Origin: Eleusine coracana subsp. coracana
Taxonomy: Eukaryota > Streptophyta > Magnoliopsida > Poales > Poaceae
Assembly: GCA_032690845.1 (NCBI GenBank)
Contig: CM064417.1
Location: 37,826,432 to 37,890,431 of the forward strand
Direction of reading: 5' to 3'
DNA: 64,000 bases
This document shows positions 11,355 through 22,015 of the stretch, piece by piece; the first letter of the stretch is position 1, and every line of letters starts with the position of its first letter. The translations under genes and the position numbers were made by a program. The notes beneath the pieces are model-generated. The model was not told the origin of the DNA, made no database searches, and saw nothing but the letters and a program-made list of their open reading frames with translations.

Positions 11355-12380
11355 ATCTCCCCCTTTTTGGTGATGGATGACAACCACTACTTATGATGAT
11401 CCAAAACGGACGAACAACAAGGAACCAAAGGAAAAGAGTGGATTGAAAAGATTACCTTGGTCCTTACCTTGATAGTAGTCTCCCCCTTTGAATGTGCTAG
11501 TTCTTGAGGGAGAACTACCCAATCACGTAGGGCACTTGATATCTATCTTGACTTTTGTGTTATCTTCGTGTTCTTCATCCTTTTTGCATTATCGATCTAG
11601 ACTTGGCTTTTGGATCTTCATGTTCTTCTCCCCCTTTGTCACCTATCACCAAAAACCAAAGATAAAACACAAGAGAACCAAGGAGCAAATAATAAATGGC
11701 AAGAGTAGGAAACTCCCCCTTTCATGGTGCTTCTCTTTGGTCATAGTGGTGTTCCACCATAGCTCCCCCTACACACCTGACTCAACAAAATATTTTCTCA
11801 AGAATGAAATGGTTAGTCATTTGTGTGATGGGAATGTATGAGCCACTTGTCTTTGAGCCGCGCGTGTAGATTTAACCTCGAAGCTCGTTTGAACATGACT
11901 CAATGGGCATGAAGCACAAAGATCACACTAGAGGGTCATGTACTTACATTGTAAATAAGCAACTCCCCCTAGAAACATGCTTGAAAGCATGTAAGGTATC
12001 ACGATGCAAATTGCATGAATGCAAAGAATGCAAATGCAAATGAAACAAGTATACAAATGCATGATGCGATGACAAAAGAAAGAGAGAGAGAACAGCTACA
12101 AACCAAAGTGCCAACGATGAGTTGTTCCCTTCTTGAGCTTACTCATAATGGACCATTCATCAAAGCCTTGGGTACACCATGAACCACCTTCCAAGGCTTA
12201 ACCCATGTCCATTGCTATCTCAAGGAGGTCCGAAGTTGACCTACAAGAAAAGAGAAACAAGCACAAAACAAAGACACAAACAACAAACAAAACAAACAAA
12301 GATATACATATTTATAAGAGACAAGCTTTAGGGTTACTCATGTGAAGTTTGAGAGGTCGAGAACATTGAGTTCTCCCCTT
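11355..12380 (-). repeat. Sirevirus polypurine tract and its repeated copies
   Basis: The priming tract CCAAAAAGGGGGAGATT (minus, 11355-11370) abuts the 3' LTR. Further GGGGGAG-type copies occur at about 11478-11489, 11627-11638, 11711-11722, 11761-11770, 11961-11970 and, shorter, 12371-12380. Repeated polypurine tracts between the pol end and the 3' LTR are a known hallmark of Sireviruses. No protein-coding frame is supported in this stretch. Confidence 0.75.
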
Positions 12381-13994
12381 AGCTTGTTGAAGGTCATCTC
12401 GTCGAGTGGCTTGGTGAAGATATCCGCTAATTGTTCATGAGTCCGCACACTATCACACGGTCCTTCTTCTCAACACGGTCTCTTATGAAATGATGCTTGA
12501 CTTGAATATGCTTTGCATGACCATGATCTCTAGTTTTGAGAGCCATTTTGATTGCCGCTTCACTATCACAATATAATGACATTTGAGTGAAGTTGAGGCC
12601 ATAATCGGAGAGAGTTTGCCTCATGTAGAGAAGTTGTGCACAGCAAGCTCCCGTCGCCATGTACTTCGCTTCAGCTGTGGATAAATCCACCGAGTTTTGC
12701 TTCTTTGAGCTCCAAGATACTAGAGATCTTCCAAGAAATTGGCAATCTTCCGATGTACTCTTCCTATTCACTTTGCATCCTGCGAAGTCTTAGTCCGAAT
12801 ACCCAAGTAACTCAAAGCTTGTTCCTCTAGGATACCATAGTCCCATGATAGGTGTGTAATTGAGGTATCTAAGAATCCTCTTGACGGCCTTCAAGTGAGA
12901 CTCCTTCGTATTTGCTTGATAGCATGCACACAAACACACACTAAACATGATGTCCGGTCTTAAGCCGGTGAGACAGAGCAAGGACCCAATCATTCATCTA
13001 TAGAGCTTGGGGTTCACCGGTTTACCCTTTGCATCATCATCCAAGGATTTTCTTGTCGTCATAGGAGTGTATAAAGGCTTGCATTTCTCCATGTTGAATC
13101 TATTAAGAAGATCCTTGGTATACTTCTCTTAATAGATGAAATTCCCTTCTCTCAATTGTTTGACTTGAAAACCAAGGAACACATGCAACTCTCTAATCAT
13201 TGACATTTGAAATTCCCTTGCCATCATTTCCCGAAACTCTTCATTGAACTTCTTATTGGTTGACTTATAGATGATATCATTCACATAGATTTGGCACACA
13301 AAGATATCCTTCCCAACATGTCTTGTGAACAAAGAGCTATCAATGCTTCCAATCTTAAAGCCATTTTTTAGAAGAAAGTTCCTCAAGTGTTCATACCATG
13401 TCCTTGTTGCTTGTTTGAGGCCATAGAGAGCTTTCTTCAATTTGTACACATGTCTTGGATTTTTAGGGTCCTCAAACCCTGGAGGTTGTTCCACATAGAC
13501 TTTCTCGTTGATCTCTCCATTCAAGAAGGCACTTTTGATATCCATTTGAAAGAGCTTGAAGCCATTGTGTGATGCATAGGCAAGTAAGATCCGAATAGCT
13601 TCAAGACGGGCCACAGGAGCAAAGGTTTCTTCAAAGTCAATGCCCGCCACTTGAGAATATCCCTTGGTCACTAGGTGAACCTTGTTCTTGACAATTGCTC
13701 CTTTCTCATCTTGTTCTTGAAGACCCACTTGGTGCCAACCATATTATGATTCTTGGGCCTCTCAACCAATTTCCATACTTTGCACCTCTTGAAGTTGTTC
13801 AACTCTTCTTGCATGGCTATTATCCATTTGTGATCATCCATAGCTTCATCAACGGTAGTGGGCTCAATCATAGAGATGAAGGAGAAGTTCTCAATTGCAA
13901 CATTTGCCTCATCATCATTTTCTTCACTCACATAGTTGGGCTTGTATTGATTTCTCCTTGTCCTTACTCCTTGAGATGGACTCCCAATGATCAA
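12346..13994 (-). pseudogene. Sirevirus pol: reverse transcriptase and RNase H
   Basis: The RT begins near 13994 and includes the Copia motifs around GTKWVFKNKM, VARLEAIRILLAYA and MDIKSAFLNGEI. The catalytic box reads YVNDIIYKST where YVDDI is expected, so one of the two metal-binding aspartates is changed. RNase H follows (12771-12427) with STAEAKYMA and YCDSEAAI. Stops and frame changes near 13129, 12993 and 12790 break the reading frame. The enzyme copies element RNA into cDNA in cytoplasmic particles; this copy cannot be functional as read. Confidence 0.85.
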
Positions 13995-14003
13995 GTCACG
14001 TGA

Positions 14004-14389
14004 GTGATCCTTATTGATGGCCTTGAGTCAAGGATGGTGTTTTTCTTGAGTGGGGGGAGCTCTAGGTTAAGTATCTTGAGCATCATGGATTGCTTGCTCA
14101 CTTGAGATATGAGTATCTTGAATTCTTAGTGAAGTGGGAGAATCACTCATATGCTTTGTTGTTTTGGAGCTAGAGCTCGGTGAGGAGGTGGGGCTGTTGT
14201 GTGAAGAGCTGGAGAAGTGGCTCGATATGAAGTATGTGGGGAGGCTTGGGGCTCACTTCTCTCTTGGGTTCCCTCATGGGTAGGTGGATGCACTCTCAAT
14301 GAATCTTGAGAGGAGCTAGTGGGAGGGGCAACGACATCTTGGCTTGGTTCTTTCACCTCGGAAGAGGAGGTTGGTTGAGGTGGTGGAGT
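14004..14389 (-). other. Integrase-RT linker of Sirevirus pol
   Basis: Low-complexity proline/serine/threonine-rich coding remnant (minus frame 14356-14147) between integrase and RT, as usual for Opie-like elements; disrupted by stops and with no conserved domain. Confidence 0.5.
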
Positions 14390-15469
14390 TTAGGGCTCAT
14401 CAATATTTCCATCATTGGCCTCGTGGGGTAAAACCTCGCCCACGAGCATGTTTCTCAAAGATTCCCTTATAGGATCATCTCCAATGTCCACTTCATGAAA
14501 CTCATCTCCTTTCTGAGAACCATTTGACTCATCAAATTGCACATCATAAGATTCTTCCACACATCCTGTGGCTGAGTTGTAGACCCAATATGCTTTAGAA
14601 GTCCCTAAATACCCAACAAGAATGCCTTCATCAGTTCTGCTCTCAAACTTTCTGGGCTTCCTCCTCTTCTTGAGAATGTAACAAGTGCAGCCAAAAACCC
14701 GAAAATAGGAAACATTGGGTTTCCGTCCAACCAACAGCTCATATGGTGTCTTCTTCAACAATCGGTGGAGATAGACACTGTTTGAGGTATAGCAAGTTGT
14801 GTTGCTTGGCTCAGCCCAAAACCTTTCATGAGTTCCATACTCATCCAACATAGCACGAGCAAGGGTGATTAGTGTCTTGTTCTTCCTCTCCACTACTCCA
14901 TTTTGCTCGGGAGTATATGTAGCAGAGAATTCATGCTTGATCCCTTTCTTGTCACAATACTCCTCCACTATTGTGTTTTTGAACTCAGTCCTATTGTCAC
15001 TCCTTATCTTTACAATATTGGCCTTGAATTCATTCCTTGCTCTTCTTGCAAACTTTATGAAGATATCACTCGTCTGAGACTTGTCCACAATAAAGAGGGT
15101 CCAAGTGTATCTCGTGAAGTTATCCACAATCACCAAGTAATATAGGTTCCCTCCTAGACTCTTGTAATGTGTTGGCCCAAACAAGTCCATGTGCAAGAGC
15201 TCTAGAGGACGAGATATAGACATGAAAGACTTGGTGGGATGTGAAGATGCAACTTGCTTTCCAGCCTGACAAGCACTGCATAGTTTGTCCTCCTCAAAGG
15301 TCACATCCTTGATTCCTTTAACCAGATTCCTCTTGACCACTTTTCTGAGCTGATTCATTCCAACATGTGCCAGTCTTCTATGCCACAACCATCCCTTAGT
15401 TGCCTTAGTGAAAAGGCAAGTACTTGGTGGCATGTTACTATTTGAAGTCCGTGACATACAAGTTCCCAT
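14390..15469 (-). pseudogene. Sirevirus pol: GAG-pre-integrase and integrase
   Basis: Near the start lies the zinc-binding pre-integrase motif (LWHRRLAHVGMNQL, then CSACQAGKQ). The DDE core follows: LLHMDLFGP (first Asp), IRSDNRTEFKN (second Asp) and YTPEQNGVVERKN (Glu). The expected SDNGTEF is SDNRTEF here. The C-terminal part contains RVFGCTCYI and EGILVGYLG, the GKGY-type region of Copia integrases. The frame is open for 359 codons and is the best preserved part of the element. Integrase inserts the cDNA into host chromosomes. Confidence 0.88.
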
Positions 15470-16091
15470 GCCTCACTCCATGAAATACTAGCCCTTTCTT
15501 TGAATTTTCAATCATTGCACCATCCTCATCAAATGTGCACTTGAAACCCATGTCACAGAGTTGACCAATAGACAGGAGGTTGAAGTTGAGGGTTTCCACA
15601 AGAAAGACCTTGGAGAGATGGAGGTCCTCAGTAATGGCCACTTTGCCTTATCCTCTGACTCTTCCTTTTGAGTTATTCCCAATGGTCACCTTCTCACTGT
15701 CTTCATCTTCATCAATGCTTGTGAACATGGTTGGCTTCCTGGTCATATGTTGAGTGCACCCACTGTCAAGAGTCCAATGAGTACCTCCACTCTTGTAGTT
15801 GACCCTGGTGGTAGCCATAAGACAAGCACTAGTGGAAGAAGGGTTAGTATCCAAAGCATTACTTGATTGACTTGCACTAACCTCATCATGTCGAGTGATA
15901 AGTCTATCCTCATAGATAGGGATCCTTGCGATCCCTTCCTGAAGTCTCCTCCTGATGGGATAGTGAGGAGCACGATACCTCCAATGTCCATGACCATCCC
16001 CCCATGTGTAAATTGTCGAGGTCGATGTAGTAATGGGGAGGATCATAGTGGAGCTCTCCTCCGAAGACCACTGAAGGAGGTTATCCTGCAC
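15438..16091 (-). pseudogene. Sirevirus protease and flanking region
   Basis: Two overlapping minus frames (16091-15648 and 15641-15438) encode THWTLDSGCTQHMT, the Copia retropepsin active-site motif (Asp-Ser-Gly), and then NFNLLSIGQLCDMGF, which lies between protease and pre-integrase. A stop separates the frames near 15645. The protease would cut the gag-pol polyprotein. The upstream end is damaged: compared with the second copy at 18902-19080, DNA has been lost near 16083. Confidence 0.78.
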
Positions 16092-16099
16092 ACAAGATC

Positions 16100-17095
16100 A
16101 TAAATCCTCAAGAAAGTATCACAAAGGTCATCATTTGGATTTCTTACAACTTCATTAAATTGGAAGAAGAACTCCTGTTGTTGAGCTCGACGAATGCTCC
16201 AGAGTCAATCTTGTGGAGGAGGTGGGGGAGCTGGACTGGTAGAACCGATCATCTAAAATGATCGCATAAGCAATGTAGATGATGCTCCCCCTGTACCAGT
16301 GTGTGGTCCACTCGAAATACTTGGAGTAGAATTTGGAATGGCACTTGGGGTAGAACTTCATGAAGCGCCTGATGAAGAGCTTGGTGTAGGTCTTGATCCA
16401 AAGGGGTTGTAGAAGCTACTGCAAGGCAATCTTGTAGAGGGATCAAGAAAGCTTCAGCTCGAAGCTACTTCCTTCCCTTTTCTTGATGATACTCCATTTG
16501 CCTTGGATATCTTCTCCCCCGTCCAGCTTGCGGTGATCTTCTCATCATCAAAGAGCAACCCAATCACATTCTCGATGGAGAGATCCTTCTCCATGATGAG
16601 ATCAAGGGTGATGTAGAGTAGCTTGCTGCTAGGGAGCCAGGTGAGGATCTTCTCGACTATCACAATCTTGGGAAGCTTAAAAGTAGTTGCTCCAATCCTG
16701 TCCACAATACCTCACAAGCGAATAAGAGAATCAAGTAAGTGCTCATTCTCATTAGCACGAAAACCAAAGAACTCCTCAACAAGTGTATCACTAGCATGAC
16801 CAATAAAAGACTCATAAGCATCATCATCACTAGTCATACTAGAAGTGCAAGTAAGATCAAGATAGCCAACATCATCAATCATCACATTAGGCACACTAGT
16901 AGAGAAACCTATCAAACCATCACTAGTAGAATCTAGGCACTCACTAGAACTAGGCACAACCATACAATCATCATCATCATATACATGATCATCGGTAAAG
17001 GTATTGGCAAAGTCCACAAGTGTGTTCATCAACTCATCCGAAACCATGGCATTTAGGTAGCTTTTCAAGCGATCCTTCCATGAGCCATGACCCGG
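16100..17095 (-). pseudogene. Sirevirus gag
   Basis: Downstream of the PBS the minus strand encodes a SWKDRLKSYLNAM-type segment (the gag N-terminal W-K-x-x-L-x-x-Y-L pattern), an acidic region with runs of Asp and Ser (17068-16712), a part resembling gag polyprotein (VIVEKILTWLPSSKLLYI) and a Ser/Pro-rich tail. Stops at about 16710 and 16450 break it. No CCHC zinc knuckle is seen, probably because of the deletion near 16083. Gag forms the virus-like particle. Confidence 0.65.
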
Positions 17096-17165
17096 CCCCG
17101 AATGGGACGACGTCCCAACTCAATACGGTCACTAATCAAGGCGGTTAAGCCCTATGATGAGCACT

Positions 17166-17180
17166 TGGCTCTGATACCAC
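17166..17180 (-). promoter_or_regulatory. Sirevirus primer-binding site
   Basis: Minus-strand GTGGTATCAGAGCCA, complementary to the 3' end of initiator tRNA-Met, one base from the 5' LTR. Confidence 0.85.
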
Positions 17181-17181
17181 T

Positions 17182-18901
17182 TGAAAGGACCGAGTGACCG
17201 AGGAGGGGGGGGGGGGTGAATCGAGAACTCACACTATGTGCCAATTCTACCATTTCTAAAACTGACCACTCAAAACAACTCCTACACAATTTTAGTGGTG
17301 ATCACACTAGCAGGATAATGAACCTATGAAAGGAACAACAACCTAAGCATACTAGTGGATCATACTAGGCAATACAACTCCTATGCAAGCTAGTGATAAA
17401 GACAGGCAGAAGCAACCAATTAGGTAGCAAAGAAGTCTACTCCCGCAAAGCTACTAGATCATCAAGTACAAGATAAGCACATAAGCATGAGTAGCACTAT
17501 ACATAGGGTGATCGATTAAGCCAAAGAAACTCCTATACATGCTAGTGATCAAGTGAAAGCTAATCACAACTAGCAGCTAGAGAAGCTTATTCATGCAAGT
17601 CTGTAAGTAATCAACTAAAGCAAGGTAAGCATACAAGCATGAATAGAATGGTATGTAAATGCGGAAAGTAATGCATCAAAGTAAGGAGTCGAGAAAGAGA
17701 TGGCTCATGGTTTTTTTTCTCGAGGTCTCGGAAGGACGGCGCATTCCCCTACTCCTCGTTGGACCACTCCCCCCGGAGTCTCGGTCCCTCCCACCACCGA
17801 TGTGGAGTTCTCGCCCACGAGTCCGCAATCACTCCCGGAGTGAAGACACAGTGCGTGTCACCACTGCCACATAGGCACAATCTCGCATCCCTCGAGAACT
17901 TGCTGGACCCCCCAGCAGACACGGGCGCTCACTATTGATGCCCCTTTCACCGGCGGGCTCAAACCGTGTACAAATGTGTAACAGCCTTCACAACCAATCA
18001 CGATAAGCTTGATCACCAACACCTAACCAGTCTAGGTCTCACCGTAGACCAAGAGAAATAACCTAGATCACACCCTCAGGGACACCCTAGCCCTAGATGT
18101 GCATCAATGCTCAAGTTACTCTCACTAGCACTCCCAAGATATGCAATATCTCCTCCTAATGCTCTCCTCTTTTCCTCTTGGCTCTTACTAAATGCTCCTA
18201 GCAATTCCATTGGCCAAGAGGGGTCTCCAAGACCACATCAACGAAGTTATATAGGCTTCCATCCTCCAACTAGCTGTTGCTCCACAAAATCACTTTTCTG
18301 GACGCACTGACTGGAATGTCTGGTCTCTGCCTGACCAGACCATCCGGTCACTCCTGGAACGACTCCCCGAGCCATTGGCTTCACTATGCACAGGCGATTT
18401 CCTTGTACTGATCAGACCAATCCGGTCAGTAGACCGGACTGTCTAGTCCATTTCTCTCTCCAGTCCAGAAACATTTCCAGTGCTGCTTCCATGCTGCCAA
18501 GTTCCAGATCTACTGACCGGACCATCCGGTCACTAGACCGGACCGTCCGGTCTCTAGGTCTTCCAGACTTGGCAGTTTCCTCGCTGCTCGCTGTAGGCTC
18601 CGGACAAAACCTCTTAGTGATCGTACAGTCCGGTCACCACTGACCCCTCTGTTCGATCACTTCATCCAGAAGCAGAAACTCCTCATCCTCGCTTGACTTC
18701 ATTTCCCAGCTTCTCCGAACAGCTCCTTGGCTTCTCCATTGTCACCTAGTGCCTGTGATTTCACCGAGCATTCATGCACATCATCGACTAGACATGACCT
18801 AAGAGAAATGACCTAGAACCCCTTGATAGTACGGTTTTTCCTACGAACTCAAAGCCCTATCAACTAGATAAGTGTTCCCAACACTTGCTCCATAGCTTGT
18901 C
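17182..18901 (-). repeat. Sirevirus middle LTR, truncated
   Basis: Same family as 9457-11354, but the last 228 bp (matching 11127-11354) are missing and the LTR joins gag-region sequence at 18901/18902. It carries a G-run (12 G, 17205-17216) and palindromes including AGACCGGACCGTCCGGTCT (18535-18553). Confidence 0.8.
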
Positions 18902-20126
18902 ACAGCACAAGTATCATCTCCATTGCTCTCTCAATTGAGAGCTCATGTCTTCTGTTGATCACCTCTTCAAGTAAGAAACACCTCTCAGGAGCTGCGATTT
19001 GTCGAAGGAGCTTGTCAATCACTTCAAGTGGAGCAATCCTCCAAAGACCTCTGAAGAAGTTTATCCTGCACATAAGATCATAAATCCTCAAGAAAGTATC
19101 ACAAAGGTCTTCATTTGGATTTCTCACAACTTCATCAAATTGAAAGAAGAACTCCTATTGTTGAGCTCGACGAATGCTCCAGAGTCGATCTTGTGGAGGA
19201 GTTGGGAGAGCTGGATTGGTAGAATTGATCATCTGAAATGATCGCATGAGCAATGTAGATGGCACTCCCCCTACACCAATGTGTGGTCCACTCGAAATGC
19301 TTGGAATAGAATTTGGAGTGGCAGTGGGGATAGAACTTGATGAAGCGCCTAATGAAAAGCTTGGTGTAGGTCTTGACCCGATAGGGTTGTAGAAGCTGCT
19401 GCAAGGCAATCCTATAGAGGGATCAATGAAGTTAGAGCTTGAAGCTACTTCCTTCCCTTTTCTTGATGATGCTCCATTTTCCTTGAAGATCTTCTCCTCC
19501 GTCCAGCTCGCGGTGATCTTCTCATCATCAAAGAGCAACCCAATCACATCCTCAATGGAGAGATCCTTCTCAATTATGAGATCAAGGGTGATGTAGAGGA
19601 GCTTGCTACTAGGGAGAAAGGTGATCTTCTCGACTATCATAATCTTGGGAAGCTCAAAAGTAGTTGCTCCAATTCTGTCCACAATACCTCGCAAGCGAAT
19701 AAGAGAGTCTAGTAAGTCCTCATTCTCATTAGTATGAAAAGCAAAGAATTCCTCAACAAGTGTATCACTAGCATGACTAATACTCACAAGCATCATCATC
19801 ACTAGTCATACTAGAATAGCAAGTAAGATCAAGAGAGTCAACATCATCAATCATGACATTAGGCACACTAGTAGAGTCTAGGCACTCACTAGAACTAGGC
19901 ACATCCACACAATCATCATCATCATACACATGATCATCGGTAAAGGTATTGGCAAAGTCCATAAGTGTGTCCATCAACTCATCTGGAATCATGGCATTTA
20001 GGTAGCTTTTCAAGTGATCCTTCCATGAGCCATGACCCAGCCCCGAATGGGATGACATCCTAACTCAATACGGTCACTACTCGAGGCGGTTAAGCCCTAT
20101 GATGAGCACTTGGCACTGATACCACT
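18902..20126 (-). pseudogene. Second Sirevirus gag-region fragment
   Basis: Near-duplicate of about 16060-17181, ending in the PBS variant GTGGTATCAGTGCCA (20111-20125). It retains a piece missing from the first copy: the minus frame 19127-18900 reads through CDTFLRIYDLMCRINFF to ERAMEMILVL with no stop. I do not recognise this segment; it could be genuine gag or a captured fragment. The frame 19802-19155 is open for 215 codons, so this copy is less decayed here than the first. Confidence 0.65.
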
Positions 20127-22015
20127 TGGAAGGACCGAGTGACCGAGAGGGAGAAGGGGTGAATCGGAAACTCGCACTATGTACCAAAATCGCCAATTCC
20201 TAAAATCGACCACTCAAAACAACTCCTACATAATTCTAGTGGTGAACACACTTGTAAGATAATGAACCTATGCACGGAACAACTTAAGCATACTAGTGGA
20301 TCACACAAGACAATACAACTCCTATGCAAGCTAGTGATAAAGACGCATGGAAGCAAACAACTTGCAGAAGAGCCTACTCAAGTAAAGCTACTAGATCATC
20401 AAGTACAAGATAAGCAGATAAGCATGAGTAGCACTATACATACTAGGGTGATCGATCAAGCCAAAAAAACTCCTATACATGCTAGTGATCAAGAGAAAGC
20501 TAAGCACAACTAGCAAATAGAGAAGCCTATTCATGCAAGTCTACAAGTAATCAGCTAAAGCATGGTAGCATACAAGTATGAATAGAATGGTATGTAAATG
20601 CGGAAAGTAATGCATCAAAGTAAGGAGTAGAGTAAGAGATGGCTCATGATTTTTTTCCCAAGGTCTCAGAAGGATGGCGCCTTCCCCTACTCCTTGTTGG
20701 ACCACTACCGTCGGAGTCCCGGTCCCTCCCGCCACCGATGTGGAGTTCTTGCCCACGAGCCCGCATTCACTCCCGGAGTGAAGACACTGTGCGCGTCACC
20801 GCTGCCATCATGGCACAATCTCACCTCCCTTGAGAACTTGCCGGACTCCCCGAGCCGACACGGGCACTCACTATTGATGCCCCTTTCACCGGCAGGCACA
20901 AACCATGTACAAACGTGTGACGGCCTTCACAACCAATCACGATAGGCTCGATCACCAACACCTAACCGGTCGAGGTCTCACCATAGACCAAGAGTAACAA
21001 CCTAGATCACACCCTCAAGGACACCCTAGCCTTAGATATGCAAGGTGCTCTAGTTACTCTCCTCTAGCACTCTCAAGATATGCAATATGTCCTCCTAGTG
21101 CTCTCCTTTCTTCCTCTTGGCTCTCACCAAATGCTCCAAGCAATTCCACTGGCCAAGAGAGGTCTCCAAGACCCCAACAATGAAGTTATATAGGCTTCTA
21201 ACCTCCAACTAGCCGTTGCTCCACAAAATTAGCTTTATGGGCCTGCTGACCGGACTATCCGGTCACTGTCTGACCAGACCGTCCAGTCACTGCAAACCCG
21301 AGCACCAACGCCTCTACCCCTCTGCTGACTTCTACTGACCGGACCATTCTGATCCATTTCTCTCTCTAGTCCAGAAACATTTCAGCGCTGCTTCCTCTCT
21401 GACCTGTTCCTCAGCTGCACTGACCGTATGGTCTGGTCTCTATAGCTCCTGGATAGATAGATTCCTCGCTTCTTTGCTGGAAGTCCTAGACAACTTCACC
21501 TATTGACCGTACAGTTTGGTCACCACTATCCCCTCCGTCCGGTCACTATGTCCAGAAGCTGAAATTTGTCGTCTTCGCTTGACTTCGTTTCCCGGCTTCT
21601 TCGAACAGCTCCTTGGCTTCTCTACAATCACTTAGTGCCTGTGATTTCACCAAGCAACCTTGCACATCACCAACAAGACATGATCTAAGAGAAATGACCT
21701 AGATCCCCTTGATAGCCTGGTTTTTCCTATGGACTTAAAGCCCTAACAACTAGACAAGTGTTCCCAATACTTGCTCCATAGCTTGTCCTCAGCTTTGATT
21801 CATCTCCATCAACCCTTGGACTCCATCAAGCTCACAAGCGCCATGCTTGCGATCATTGTCATCAACCACCAAGGCCGTCGTCAACAATCATCATAGAGTA
21901 GAAGAGGTTTCCTACACGAACAACACTCGTGTAGATATTAGTCATATTTCATGTTTGTCATTCATCACCAAAACATTCATACCTTAGGGTGACCTCAATG
22001 GTCATGATCCTTATA
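20127..22015 (-). repeat. Sirevirus 5' LTR (1889 bp)
   Basis: Third LTR copy, TG at 20127 to CA at 22015. It lacks the long G-run of the other two (GAGAGGGAGAAGGGG instead). Its U3 palindromes are more diverged. Confidence 0.8.

Larger units (their letters stand above)
9457..22015 (-). mobile_element. Sirevirus (Ty1/Copia, Opie-like) complex with three LTRs
   Basis: Order along the plus strand: LTR 9457-11354, complete internal region 11355-17181, LTR 17182-18901 (missing its last 228 bp), partial internal region 18902-20126, LTR 20127-22015. All parts read minus. Sirevirus features seen are the PBS complementary to initiator tRNA-Met (GTGGTATCAGAGCCA), multiple polypurine tracts, palindrome-rich U3 and Opie-like pol. 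The outer flanks (CAGGG at 9452-9456; AGAAC after 22015) do not form a target duplication, so the array is a product of recombination or deletion between two copies rather than one clean insertion. Confidence 0.8.
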
